This document shows positions 21,181 through 30,605 of a stretch of 32,964 bases of DNA, piece after piece (within the stretch, counting starts at the first letter, position 1; each line of letters begins with the position of its first letter). Source of the stretch: Chara braunii (lineage: Eukaryota; Streptophyta; Charophyceae; Charales; Characeae); NCBI GenBank assembly GCA_003427395.1, contig BFEA01000442.1, positions 838,785 through 871,748 of the forward strand. Direction: 5' to 3'. Made by a program: the position numbers and the translations under genes. The notes beneath the pieces are model-generated. The model searched no databases, was not told the DNA's origin, and worked only from the letters and a program-made list of their open reading frames with translations.

Positions 21181-21589
21181 GTAACTTCTCAAAATTTATA
21201 CAAAACCAAGTAAAATAAATTATCATTGAAAATGCAAAAATTGAACTAAGTGAAATAAACTTAACTAAAAAAATGAGGGAATCGAACTACCTTCTACGAC
21301 TTTAGCATGTGACGAGCATCGAAAGTAACTACCTACCAAAGTTGAAACTTGAACTAAGTAGAAATTCACACTATGTCACTTGCAAGTCCATACCACAATG
21401 AGTAAGTACTCTCACAAAACCCCAAGTTAATTACTCATAAAATAGTTCATTGAAATTTTAGATAATGTATCATTTATACTCATCTTCCATATGGCATGAC
21501 GCTATGACATTAATCTTAAAAACAATGTCTATCATGCCTTATATTATGCACGAACAGGTTGCACTATGTTTCTCTTTTTGGGGCATATG

Positions 21590-22240
21590 GCTAGGTCATT
21601 CAGCTTATAAACAATGCCTTGTCGCCCTTAACTGTTTAATATCCAAAGTTTAATAACTTTCTAACTTGTCATAAAAAAAGAAAAAACATGGGCAATGGTC
21701 TAAGTCATTTAGCTTAAAAACAGTGTTTAACTTGCCCAAACTACTTTCATTTATATTCTTGATTTTTTCTTCTCTTCTTATCGATATGGCGTAAGGTTGG
21801 CCCATTCGACTTAGAAACAATGCCCAACTGCCTGTTCACATGCAAATATAAGTAAAGTACTTCTAGTTACACTCAATTTACTTTTGTGTGTGGTTTCAGA
21901 CTAAATTATTTAGCTTAAAAACAATGCTTAGTCTTCCACAAAAATCCTCCTTCAAAACAAAACAAGAGGCTGAACCATTTAGCTTAAAAACAATGTTCAA
22001 TCCATCTTAAGCTACTCAAAAACATGCAGTTGGATCTTTCAACCCAACTTCAGTCAGAAACTTCAAAAGAAACAGAAAAACCAAGTAATTTAGATTAAAA
22101 ATAATACTTGGTCCCGAAGATGATCCAGACAAACCCTCATAAATAAACACGGCAACAAGACCTTTTAACTTAAAAACAATGGTTGGCCCCTCGGAAAACA
22201 ACCAATAAACATAACCCTAAGCCATTCAACTTCGAAACAA
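21590..22240 (-). repeat. Stem-loop array with AGCTTAA (sense TTAAGCT) loops in LTR 2R
   Basis: Loop words occur at 21602, 21711, 21808, 21912, 21981, 22092, 22167 and 22228. Private stems include AGACTAA/TTAGTCT (21898-21904/21928-21934), ACCAAGTA/TACTTGGT (22080-22087/22105-22112), GGGCAA/TTGCCC (21690-21695/21732-21737) and GTTGGCCCATT against AATGCCCAAC (21796-21806/21819-21828). A near-constant ATTT-loop-AAACAATG frame surrounds the loop. Confidence 0.78.
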
Positions 22241-22279
22241 TGCACAGTTCTTGGCTGACCCAGTCAATCGCATGCAAAA

Positions 22280-22302
22280 CCACCTTCCTCCCACCTTCCT
22301 CC
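22280..22302 (-). other. Polypurine tract before LTR 2R
   Basis: On the minus strand the tract is two GGAGGAAGGTGG-like repeats, followed by TTT and the TGCATG LTR start. It is the cleanest tract in the window. Confidence 0.75.
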
Positions 22303-22864
22303 AGTTCATCCTATAATCTGCGTCCGATCAAAATAAAATGAAACTTGAGATTTACACATGCATTCCTTCCATTCAGTCTGATTGAGTCATGAGAAGAAAA
22401 AAAACTCATATGGGAACACATGCATATTCTTTAGTAAGACTAGAAAAATGTAACCATAAGGAAAATAGTGGGTTCACACATGCGAGAGAAGATATACCTA
22501 ACACTTTCCTGCCTCCAGAACCTCGCATAGATTCTGGTAGAGCTCCTGCTATCGGTGAGGCAACCTCCCACAAAGGCTTTGGCATGGATTACGAGTTGCA
22601 ATCTCGCTTGCTGCACTCCTCTCCAAACCAATAGACTAGATAAAGATTAAGAAGGACACAAGGAGTAAAATTTAGTCACTCAGATATAAGAAAGGTGTAC
22701 TCAGACTCGCGTGAGAGAGCCTTGAATGCGTTTGAGAGCCCGCAATGGTGGTGAGAGTGCTCAACAACGTGGTCAACTGACCCTCCAAGTGTCGATTCTC
22801 TGACGATCTTCCAATTGCAGCAAATACCACCCCCCCTCCCCCTTCAATGAATCTAGCCCCTCCT
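22303..22864. other. Non-coding internal sequence next to LTR 2R
   Basis: No gene recognised; the open frame at 22389-22634 has no family features. It precedes a degenerate repeat region. Confidence 0.4.
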
Positions 22865-23340
22865 CGCTACCTCGTCCAGCTGAATGAGCAGCGCACCGTC
22901 TAGCAGGTAAGTCTCCAAGCCCCGCTGGTCGCTTGCAACCACTCTGCTCGGTAGCATAGGCAGCGCACTGACCCCACAATAACCTTTCGTTCCTTCGCTT
23001 GGTAGGACAGGATGACCAGCGCATTAGCCAACAAGTAGGTAATGCAATCTTTACGGCTCCACTTCTCACTTCTCCAGTCGGCAGGGCAAACAACGTACCG
23101 ACAATCAGGTAAATCTGCAGCCTTGCAACTCTTGTCCAGCTAACTCCCCTGCAGCTAGTTCGTTCAGCCGAATAAGCAACTCACCGGCCAACAGTTGAAC
23201 CTGCAGACTTGTTGTTTGCCCCCATTCACTCCGTTTGAGCGGTGGGTAGCTCCTGCCAACAGATAGGTATGCCTTGTCGCGACTTCTCCTTCTTACTTGC
23301 TCCGCCTGGCGTGACGAGCTGCGCGTCGACCACGACCTGG
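22865..23340 (-). repeat. Degenerate tandem repeat, about 5-6 units
   Basis: Units share the order 'GAGC(A)GCGCACC..(C)(T)AGCAGGTAA.TCTGCA'. Recognisable pieces are CAGGTAAGTCTCCAAGCC (22909-22926), AAGTAGGTAATGCAATC (23033-23049), TCAGGTAAATCTGCAGCC (23105-23122) and AGATAGGTATGCCTTG (23260-23275). Spacing is irregular, roughly 70-155 bp. No coding meaning is apparent. Confidence 0.5.
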
Positions 23341-23850
23341 ACTTAGGGCATCACCCCGATACTCACCAATATATGCAAAAAAGGAAAAAATATTCCCTTA
23401 AAACATTGTTCGGTATATTGCAACAGCCAGACCTCGATTTCTACGCAGCTTGACACTGTAGTTCAACTTTCAGCTCACTCCGCTCCGCCAGCCTGCCAGG
23501 TAGGTTCTCCTTCTCTCTCTCTCCACTGACATATGTATCTGGAACTCTTTCCCGTACTTCAAGTTGGCCCTTAACGCCCTGACTATGACTACACAACTAA
23601 CAACAACCTATGAATTGACAATGCATTTTGTTGGCGTCAGCTGCAAGAATTGAAATTCATGAAGATGCCGACCTTGTAGACCATCGCGAAGACGAGTTAC
23701 GTGCCTTTGCACCTTTCGCTCCCTCTGCGGTGTAGGCGTAGCAGGCACGTCCTACTATTCTTTCCCTACCCCTCTCTTGTAAACCATCTCTCCCAACCTC
23801 GATGGTCTCCTCTTCCTGCTTGCTCCTCCTCACACTCACTTCGCATACGT
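23341..23850. other. Non-coding sequence left of LTR 3
   Basis: Includes a short CT run (23510-23523). On the minus strand the sequence directly inside the LTR 3 U5 end carries no primer-binding site resembling the one at 31462-31479. Confidence 0.4.
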
Positions 23851-24758
23851 TGTCTCGCGCGGCCGTCTCCCGCCCTGATGGGCCTGATGGGGAGCGCTGG
23901 ACCTCACGGTCGTGTCACGCAGGATGTTTTGTCTTAAAAGAACCAGTCACCACTCCGACCGTGCACGCGTGCTATACCTCTCACGACGCCCTGCGACAGG
24001 TCGGGACGTTGCGAGGTACAACTTACCTCTACCCAAGGGGTTGTCACCACCCTTAGGTAGGCGTATCCTTGTTGAGCTACCGGCCCATATGCGAAGGTTT
24101 TTACATGTCTTTGTAGAGGTAGGTCGGCCGATGGCGTTTTCTCGATCGCTGTAGCATAAAATGAGGTACGCGCGGTAAGATGCCTAAAACTGACCCGTTA
24201 GATATTCAGGTCGAACTTTGAACTGGTCGTCTATTTCCGGTTCTGCTCCCAAAACATATTCTCTTTCCGACCACTATGATCAAAGTATCAACCAAACCTT
24301 GTCACTACCAAGGATATTATATTCTACTCAACATCAGATAACATTATATAAGACTCATAATGAATATGAAGGTATTACTGTTGGGAACTTTTCCCACTTT
24401 CACAAGTGTTGTGTGTCCAAGACTCTTCACGATGTCAACCCCAATCCAATCCAAACCATGCACAAGACAGACCTGCACAGAATAATGCGAAGACAGTTCA
24501 TACTGCGGCACATGCCATGCACTAACGGCGTCAACTATCAACCATTGACATTGTCCCTCACTCCCAAAACCATGCATGACAACTCTATCTTTCCTGAGAC
24601 GTAAGTCCAACCACCTCATAATTCTCTTCAAAGGACCCTTGAGATTGCTTAGGATCATTTAGGCAATGACCACAGGTGACAATTTTACTGACCACAGGGT
24701 TTGACTTTAGATGTGGGTATCAAGTCAAGGGGGAAAGTTTAATCGGCAACAACCGACC

Positions 24759-24776
24759 TGTTATCGAGAGATAACA
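24759..24776 (-). repeat. Conserved LTR stem TGTTATC/GATAACA
   Basis: 7-bp perfect arms around GAGA, preceded by CCGACC as in LTR 2R (CGACC). Same element as at 17208 and 20358 with a changed centre. Confidence 0.7.
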
Positions 24777-25324
24777 TAAAATTTTAGTCTTCTTTGTAGG
24801 ACTTCTTCTTCAAATGCAGTAGATCAAACCAGACACATGCACACACAGGTCAACAAAGATTCAACACCCCACTCGATTTCCCACACATTGATATCTAAGG
24901 GTCTAACCCTTGGATCTGGTCTGTGAGCTTTTGGGATCAACATCCCAAAGTCTAACTCATTTAACTTCTACCTACCCTATGGCGTCTGTCACTATTCCTC
25001 CTTTTGTTCAAGGAGTCTTTAACCTATGTCCTAAGTTGTCTTAGGGAACTCGTATTTCCCCTACTCTCAGTCCTTGCATTGCCTTTATTGCGGATAAACA
25101 CACCGCTTGGTGCTTACGCGGTAGTCTAGTTGAGATCAATTCATGCCACTGGTGGTTTCTCCCTTAGGAGTTTATTAATGAACCGAGTCTACGCGGAGCT
25201 TCTTCTTTTCTAATTCTTTTTCCCCGCGACATTTGCCTCTTATTCTACTTTTTCTATGGCTTTTAGAGTCGCTCCCACTGGAGCACTCCATTTTTCCTTT
25301 CTCTTCTTCTTGTCCTGATATATA

Positions 25325-26488
25325 CAAGTAGTGGGTCGACTCACCCGGGAATCTTCCACTACTTGATCAATTCTAGGAAAAAATGGTTACTAAAAGGAGT
25401 AGTCGAGTAGCCCCACGGGAGCACTCAACCACTCTTCAAAGTCCATACAGTGATTATGCAATCAATTATCTCAAACAATCTTGTACGGGTGACCCGATAA
25501 CTCAAATGAGAGCATCATTTTATTAGTTAAGCAGGTAGTTAGAAGGCCTATATTAAATCGTCTCAATACTTGACCCAACATTCAGAAAACACTCCAGATT
25601 CAGGTGTCAATACGAAATTCAAGTTAGTAATAGGTGGTCTTCACGGAAGCCTCGTATTACTCCTTGATTAAGATTCAGCCTATGCTCTTAAATGTGTAAT
25701 AGGATGACCCTACGACAATCACCCTACTACTCTCTCAGAGTCGGACGAGCTAGGATCACGTTAACGGACTCAGGTAAACACCAGGTCCTCCCTTTGCTGG
25801 AGTATCTTATTAGACCTGTTAAGATAGAGGCAAACAAGCAATAGGATGACCCCACGGAAGTCTCCCATTTCCTGCTTCAATGTTTAAATAGATAGGTCGT
25901 TAGTAATTAATCATGTCATCCATCAATTATACTCAAACAAGTTATAGGGTTACTCACTCGGGAGTATCCCTCTACTGCCCAAACACAATCACCTCAGTTC
26001 CTTCCCCCCGTTAGTCGATCCCCAAATCAAACCAGTATTAGGATAACCCTCTCAGGAGTCATCCTACTACTAGTTTGATGCGTAGGAGATTAATCAAAAC
26101 AACTCTTCGTTGAGTCGTCCTGACCGTTCATCTATCTTGACTGTGCATTGTAAATGAGCAAAAAATATGTCGATTCCTACAGGAAGTCGGACAGACCGTC
26201 CCGAACTTAGGAGTTCCCGTACTCACACGGTGAGTATTTTTCCAAGTCTGGTCGGATCATTGGTAGGAGAGCCCCACGGGAGCCTCCTACTACCTTTGTT
26301 TTTGTCAGTCGTTAAAGACATGTACCTCACGGAAGTACCGGATTACCCCATAGATAGCCTGTAAGTCAACAGAGAAGGCGCACGACACCTTCCCATTACC
26401 AACGCCGAAGTCAAACAGACATTTCATCAAATTGTCACTTTAGTCAGATGAATGGCAGGGTAACTTAGCACGACGAGTACCCCGTCAT
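25325..26488 (-). repeat. Stem-loop array with CCACGGGA-type loops in LTR 3
   Basis: About ten units. Clear ones: CAAGTAGTGG/CCACTACTTG (25325-25334/25356-25365, perfect); around loop 25411-25420; AGTAATA/TATTACT (25626-25632/25655-25661); 25696-25709 with 25717-25730; 25840-25850 with 25860-25870; 25941-25953 with 25964-25975; 26033-26048 with 26058-26073; 26262-26272 with 26282-26294; 26452-26462 with 26478-26488. Loops read CACCCGGGA, CCACGGGA, TCACGGAA, CCACGGAA, TCACTCGGGA, CTCTCAGGA. Stems differ and both arms change together; many residual mispairs are G-U on the minus strand. Confidence 0.8.
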
Positions 26489-26500
26489 CCATCTTAGTTA

Positions 26501-27145
26501 GCAGACTTTTCATTCAAAGGTATCATACCATTTCGGATAGTTTGTGAAAATAAAGGGGAGTGGGGGATTAAATTACGGGAGAATGAGGAAGGATGGAGGA
26601 GGTAGGTACCATCACATGATAACGATGTCTCTCTCCTCTCCAGTGCCCCATACTTCTCAAATGTGATCCTTCCCACTTCCTTTGATATCAATCAGTCAAT
26701 CAAGGAACCGCAAGATGATGCCTAAGAATGAGAATGACAATAACGATCATAATAATAACCTTGGACAAATATGAAGAAGAGAAAACTGAATGGCTCAGAT
26801 CAAAGAAGAAGGGAGAAGGATGGAGGAGGTAAGCACCACTACACGGTGACGGTGTCCCTCTCCTTTCCAATGCCCTGCTTCCTCTCCTTCCCTGACTCAT
26901 GTTGCTCAATATAAAAAATAATCATAAATACTTAATAATTAATAATAATAATAATAATAAACAATAATAATAATTAATGATAATAATAAATATAAGGAAT
27001 ATGATTGTGAACAACATATAGAAAACCAAGTTGCGAAATCAACGGATGTCTGAGTTAATCGTGTATGAGTATAGAGTACAAATGCATCGAGTAACCATCT
27101 AAATAGAGCAATATAATGAAGTAATGAGTCAATGTCCAAGTCCGC
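26501..27145. other. Sequence between LTR 3 and the gag-only element, with an 80-bp duplicated segment
   Basis: Two diverged copies of GAAGGATGGAGGAGGTA(G/A)G(T/C)ACCA...CTCTCC(T)..CCA.TGCCC lie at about 26588-26650 and 26815-26877, 227 bp apart. The open frames on the minus strand are not recognisable proteins. 26936-26990 is an AAT-rich microsatellite. Confidence 0.5.
26936..26992. repeat. (AAT)n-like microsatellite
   Basis: Imperfect AAT/TAA triplet run interrupted by short variants. Confidence 0.85.
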
Positions 27146-27371
27146 TGTCGAGCGCATCGGCTCCCGCCTTTTTCGCAAGGGCGAGAGCCCTCCCGGCCAC
27201 GTCACGCAGGAGATAAACAAAACAAAACCAAGAGACAACTCGGGAACGACGCATAAATAATCTCGCAAGCCGTCAAGACGGTGTGTGGTCGCATCGTCCT
27301 TCGCCGCTCTGGCCGGGTGCGTCAGCAATACATCTCGCGGTCCCTTCTTTTTAGCCTCCTTAGGCCTTGAA

Positions 27372-27395
27372 TCGCGCGGCTGTACAGCCGCGCGA
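27372..27395. repeat. 24-bp perfect palindrome
   Basis: Centre TGTACA, arms CGCGCGGC/GCCGCGCG. It lies just after the point (about 27347) where this LTR stops resembling its relatives. Confidence 0.8.
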
Positions 27396-28092
27396 CTTTA
27401 TTTTAGGTAAAATAGGTTTATTTTTTCCGTTTCCATGTCCGCATATTCCTGCGGCTCTAACAAAAGCGAAGCATTACCATACACATTCGTTACTCCTGGA
27501 CTCCATACGCGTTCGAACTAACGTTCGAAAACTTTTAGTCTGTCAGTCATAGGTCGGGTCTGAATAAACTTTTGGCAAACGTCGTCTTAACAAGTCCTTC
27601 AATTCAACATAGAAGTCGGACGACGTCCGACGTTGAAAAAAACCGGCATGACAAGGGTATTTGCCCCGACAACATTCCCGGACCCCATTGAACGACGTCC
27701 CCGTCGTTCACCATCAAAATAGAAGTCAGGGCCCTTACGAAATGATTACAATACATAACAACTTTACAATCCGATTAAAACTAAGTTGAAGCCTTCTTCC
27801 ATTGACAACCACTCAATAATTTTTTCTTTCTTAGAATAGTACCGAAAGCCCTTCGACTAGTTTCAAGCTACATCCATTCAGTTTATACTATCATTTATCC
27901 TAAAAAAGCAGGATTAATCCCCTGACGGGTCTTTTCAAATGTATCAACCTCCTGGAGTCCTTCAGACAAAGTATAAATAATCAAATATATATATGTATAT
28001 ATACATACTTATTACTCAATATCACATATTTGCTAAATAATAATCCATGTGGTAACCTTTTTTTTTTTATATAAATTTTTGAAGAGCGCACT

Positions 28093-28550
28093 GATCAAGA
28101 CAGGTCTCCCTGTCGCAGGCATACTCTGCAAGGGACAAAGAACAAAGGAGAACATCAATCAAGACAGATTTCATTGTCGCAGACAAACTCCTTTATTTTA
28201 GAAGAGAACATTGTTCAAGACGGTTATTTGACTCTTCTCTCTCTCAGAAGAAAATGTTGATCAAGACAGGTTTCCCTGCCGCAGACAAGTTCCTCTCTAC
28301 CTCAAGTTGAGAACACAACGTTGATCAAGACAGGTTTCTCTGCCGCAGACCAACTGCTCTCAATTAATCTTTGAAAGGAAATTTGATCAAGACAGATTGC
28401 TCTGCCGCAGATACACCCCTCAAAGATTGGAGGAAAACTCTGATCAAGACAGGTTCCCCTGCCGCAGACGAAGTCCTCTATTTTTCATTCAATAACTAAA
28501 ATGATGGAGAACGCAATTTATGACAGGTTACCATGTCACAAACGAGTTTC
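28093..28550 (-). repeat. Two-tier stem-loop array with GNRA tetraloops
   Basis: About eight units of roughly 60-80 bp. Conserved core GATCAAGACAGG-loop-CCTGCCGCAGAC starts at 28093, 28259, 28323, 28385 and 28442, with weaker copies at about 28155, 28214 and 28517. Inner 6-bp stem (GACAGG/CCTGTC or wobble variants); apical loops at 28105, 28169, 28271, 28335, 28397, 28454 and 28528 read on the minus strand GAGA, GAAA, GAAA, GAAA, GCAA, GGAA, GTAA. Outer stems are private: AAAGGAG/CTCCTTT (28144-28150/28188-28194), AGAAGAG/CTCTTCT (28200-28206/28232-28238), 28307-28315/28355-28363, AATCTTTGAAAGG/CCCCTCAAAGATT (28366-28378/28416-28428), GAGGA/TCCTC (28430-28434/28474-28478). Confidence 0.88.
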
Positions 28551-28900
28551 CCTATTAATCCGAGTTGCGCTATGAAATTACTACAGTGAACTTACTATAG
28601 TTTATATCATGTCAGATGTTATCGATCTTTCTGTGATATGCGCCGATGAATGGTGTAATCCTCTTTAAGGGATAACATCTCGGCATCAAGCCCCGCTTTA
28701 GATTCAAGCCTCACCACATTCCCTCCGATTTCGATGTTGCGACCCCATCAATCGGCTACTTAATAGAGTAGGACAATCCCACTGCCCATAATCGAGGTTA
28801 GTGAGGCCTTGACTACAAAGGTGGGATGACTCTGCTCGACACTCGGTTAGGTCACTACTCCTTCCCTTGTCGCGAACAGAAGTCGCCTTTTCTATAAGCA

Positions 28901-29399
28901 GTGTCTTGATATGATCACAACACCTTCCTCTCTTTCAATGATAGTGTAGTCCCCCTTCCTCAAACCACATAGGATCCCGAAGACAACATCCCGCTATGGA
29001 CCAGGAGCACAGCTCCGGCGCGGGCCTCACTACCACCTACAGAGCTCACAGTTTTATCGCACAAGCACCATGACATGATAAAAATATCAAATACATACAT
29101 AACGCAATACACGTCTTATGGATAAAAAATATATAACACACATATTTCTATAATTATCCCATCCATAAGGCAAACACATCACCATCCCAGCCAAGAGTCA
29201 GGTTGATCTGAAGAAAAGATCACGTATTCCTGCACTTGTCCATGATGGCAATTACACCAACAAATAATACAATACTTCCACAAACATACATCAAAATGTT
29301 TATGAAATGGTCTCACCCAAAATCTTTTTATGAGAGGTTGAAGAAAAATCATGATCTCACACAAAATTCCAAAATTCGGTAAAACAATCGAATCAGAAG
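28901..29399. other. Non-coding 3' internal part of the gag-only element
   Basis: No pol-like coding on the minus strand. Contains pyrimidine-rich runs (28923-28937, 28953-28962) that would be purine tracts in the sense strand. Otherwise unremarkable AT-rich sequence. Confidence 0.45.
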
Positions 29400-30400
29400 T
29401 TAAACGACATGTTTTTCCTCGACTTTCGACCCCTTACACATACTTGGAGTATGTCGGACTCTACCACAACTTTTACACACAATGTTCTTCCAATACTCTC
29501 TCCCTCTCTTCGCACGCTGCCCTTGTCGACCTCGAGACTCTAACTTTGAGGACTCATTTCCCTTGGCAGTTGGCGTTGCGACATCATTTAAACAAACTTT
29601 CCTACTCTTTCTACTTAGATAATCTCGATCCATCATTAGTTGTTTGTCTCCTTGCTTTTCTCGCTGATGCTCATGACATATGCCCTTCTGAATTTCTTTC
29701 ATTATTTCTTTTACGTCTGAGAGCATTGAGATGAGGGTTGAATCCCTCTTCCTTTTATTATCCCGACATTCCCCCTCAGACTGTAGCAAGCGAAATTGCA
29801 ATCGAAGGACTTGATTAAAGTTCTCATTCGTAAAATTTGAACGGATCCTTGTCCAATCTGACTTGCCGTTTACCCCACGGATAAGCTCCTGCTGCTCTGC
29901 CTCAGAGAAATTTGCGAGGAAGGTAGGACATTTCTGTTTATCCGTTAACTCTGTATCCGACGAGCGGTCCTTTCGTAATCAAGAAACAATTTCTCTTCTA
30001 CTACGTACACATCTCGTTTGATATTCTTCAAATCTTCTAATGTCGTCAATTTATCCCCAAGCCAAAACTTTTCTAACATGGTATCTCGAAATTTCACCCA
30101 TGTTGATGCTTCGGCTATTTTCTGGACTACATCCACAAAATCTTTTTCAACATATCTCAGAACCAGTCGCAACATTTTATGATCATTCCAGTTATTAATG
30201 GATGCAACTTGCTCAAATTTATCAAGAAATGTGGAAACACAATTGCCATCGAAAAGAGGGATTTTTATTTTTGGCAAGCTTTCTCTTTCCGTATCTCTTT
30301 GCTCAAGGAGATGAACTGTCCTTTGAAGATTCGATATATCTTTATCTTGATGACTACCTTCGCTTCCACTTGGTGCTTCCATTTCTCCTGGCCATAACAA
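29400..30400 (-). pseudogene. gag: Second gag gene (retrotransposon Gag, capsid + zinc knuckle), frameshifted
   Basis: Gag would form the particle and bind the element RNA. Two open pieces remain: 30400-29945 and 29801-29400, in different frames, so at least one frameshift lies between. The first piece has the Retrotrans_gag signature: LPKIKIPLFDG (residues 42-52) followed by FLDKFEQ and a 'W......L' helix region typical of Ty3-type capsid. The second piece is Lys/Arg-rich (residues about 85-105) and ends in a complete CX2CX4HX4C zinc knuckle, CKSCGRVRHTPSMC, at 29477-29436. No protease follows. Start at 30400 is the first Met of the open stretch and is uncertain. The gene above it on the strand is a divergent gag of the same type. 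Confidence 0.75.
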
Positions 30401-30605
30401 AAACCAGATGGAACGTCAGTCTAACTCTATAATAGCTTATATAATATAATTTGATTCTTAATCCTACTCCACATTCGTTCAACTATTACATCTTTAATAC
30501 TTCTCTTATCCCCTTCAACCAAGATGATCAGAGATTTCGTCCAGTCAAACCAGATTTTCTTCTCGTTTCTATTAACAATATCATTTTCCGCATCCAATTG
30601 AAAAC

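Larger units (their letters stand above)
18925..22276 (-). mobile_element. LTR copy 2R (3' LTR, minus-strand element)
   Basis: Left end TGTCGAGCGCATCGG (U5 terminus); right end CATGCA, which on the minus strand is TGCATG directly after the polypurine tract. 3352 bp. It mirrors LTR 2L block by block: conserved U5 region, the TGTTATCA stem (20358-20375), 123-bp array (20671-21180), and TAAG-type loop array (21590-22240). No coding sequence. Confidence 0.8.
23851..26500 (-). mobile_element. LTR copy 3 (minus strand; right end not determined)
   Basis: The left end TGTCTCGCGCGGCCG is a diverged U5 terminus. GTCACGCAGGATG and then CTATACCTCTCACGACGCC...GGTACAACTTACCTC follow, as in LTRs 1 and 2R. 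The conserved stem lies at 24759-24776 and the hairpin array at 25325-26488. I found no clear polypurine tract to fix the right end, so 26500 is only the end of recognisable structure. It could be the 5' LTR of the element whose 3' LTR is 2R, but the arrays differ and no primer-binding site adjoins. Confidence 0.6.
27146..28900 (-). mobile_element. 3' LTR of the gag-only element (right end approximate)
   Basis: The left terminus at 27146 is certain by comparison with 31482 and 32480. The right end is a guess: 28900 follows TATAAGCA, whose complement TGCTTATA resembles the U3 starts of the other copies, but no tidy polypurine tract abuts it (a weaker one lies at 28923-28937). The segment contains the GNRA hairpin array (28093-28550) and the stem AGATGTTATC/GATAACATCT (28615-28624/28672-28681). 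After about 27347 it no longer matches the other LTRs, suggesting replaced sequence. Confidence 0.5.

Noticed and set aside
23701-24154. Overlapping plus-strand open frames over the LTR 3 U5 end.
   Set aside because: They run antisense through LTR sequence and are not shared as open frames by LTRs 1 and 2R.
18925-26500. A complete LARD-type element with 2R as 3' LTR and LTR 3 as 5' LTR.
   Set aside because: The order and polarity fit, but the two LTRs have different array types, no primer-binding site adjoins 23851, and the right end is unknown. Kept only as an alternative.
27146-27340. A similar open frame (…YLCVVPELSLGFVL…, …LSPLRKRREPMRST…) in the U5 region at 27146-27328, 31482-31617 and 32253-32480.
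   Set aside because: The three segments are nearly identical at the nucleotide level because they are LTR U5 sequence. There is no excess of silent changes that I can see, no conserved start, and the frame is not kept in LTRs 1 and 2R. Not called as a gene.
28093-28550. Hammerhead ribozyme repeats (retrozyme-like), suggested by tandem hairpins in a non-autonomous retroelement.
   Set aside because: The CUGAUGA and GAAA core boxes of hammerheads are not present in the right arrangement; the GAAA here is an apical loop.
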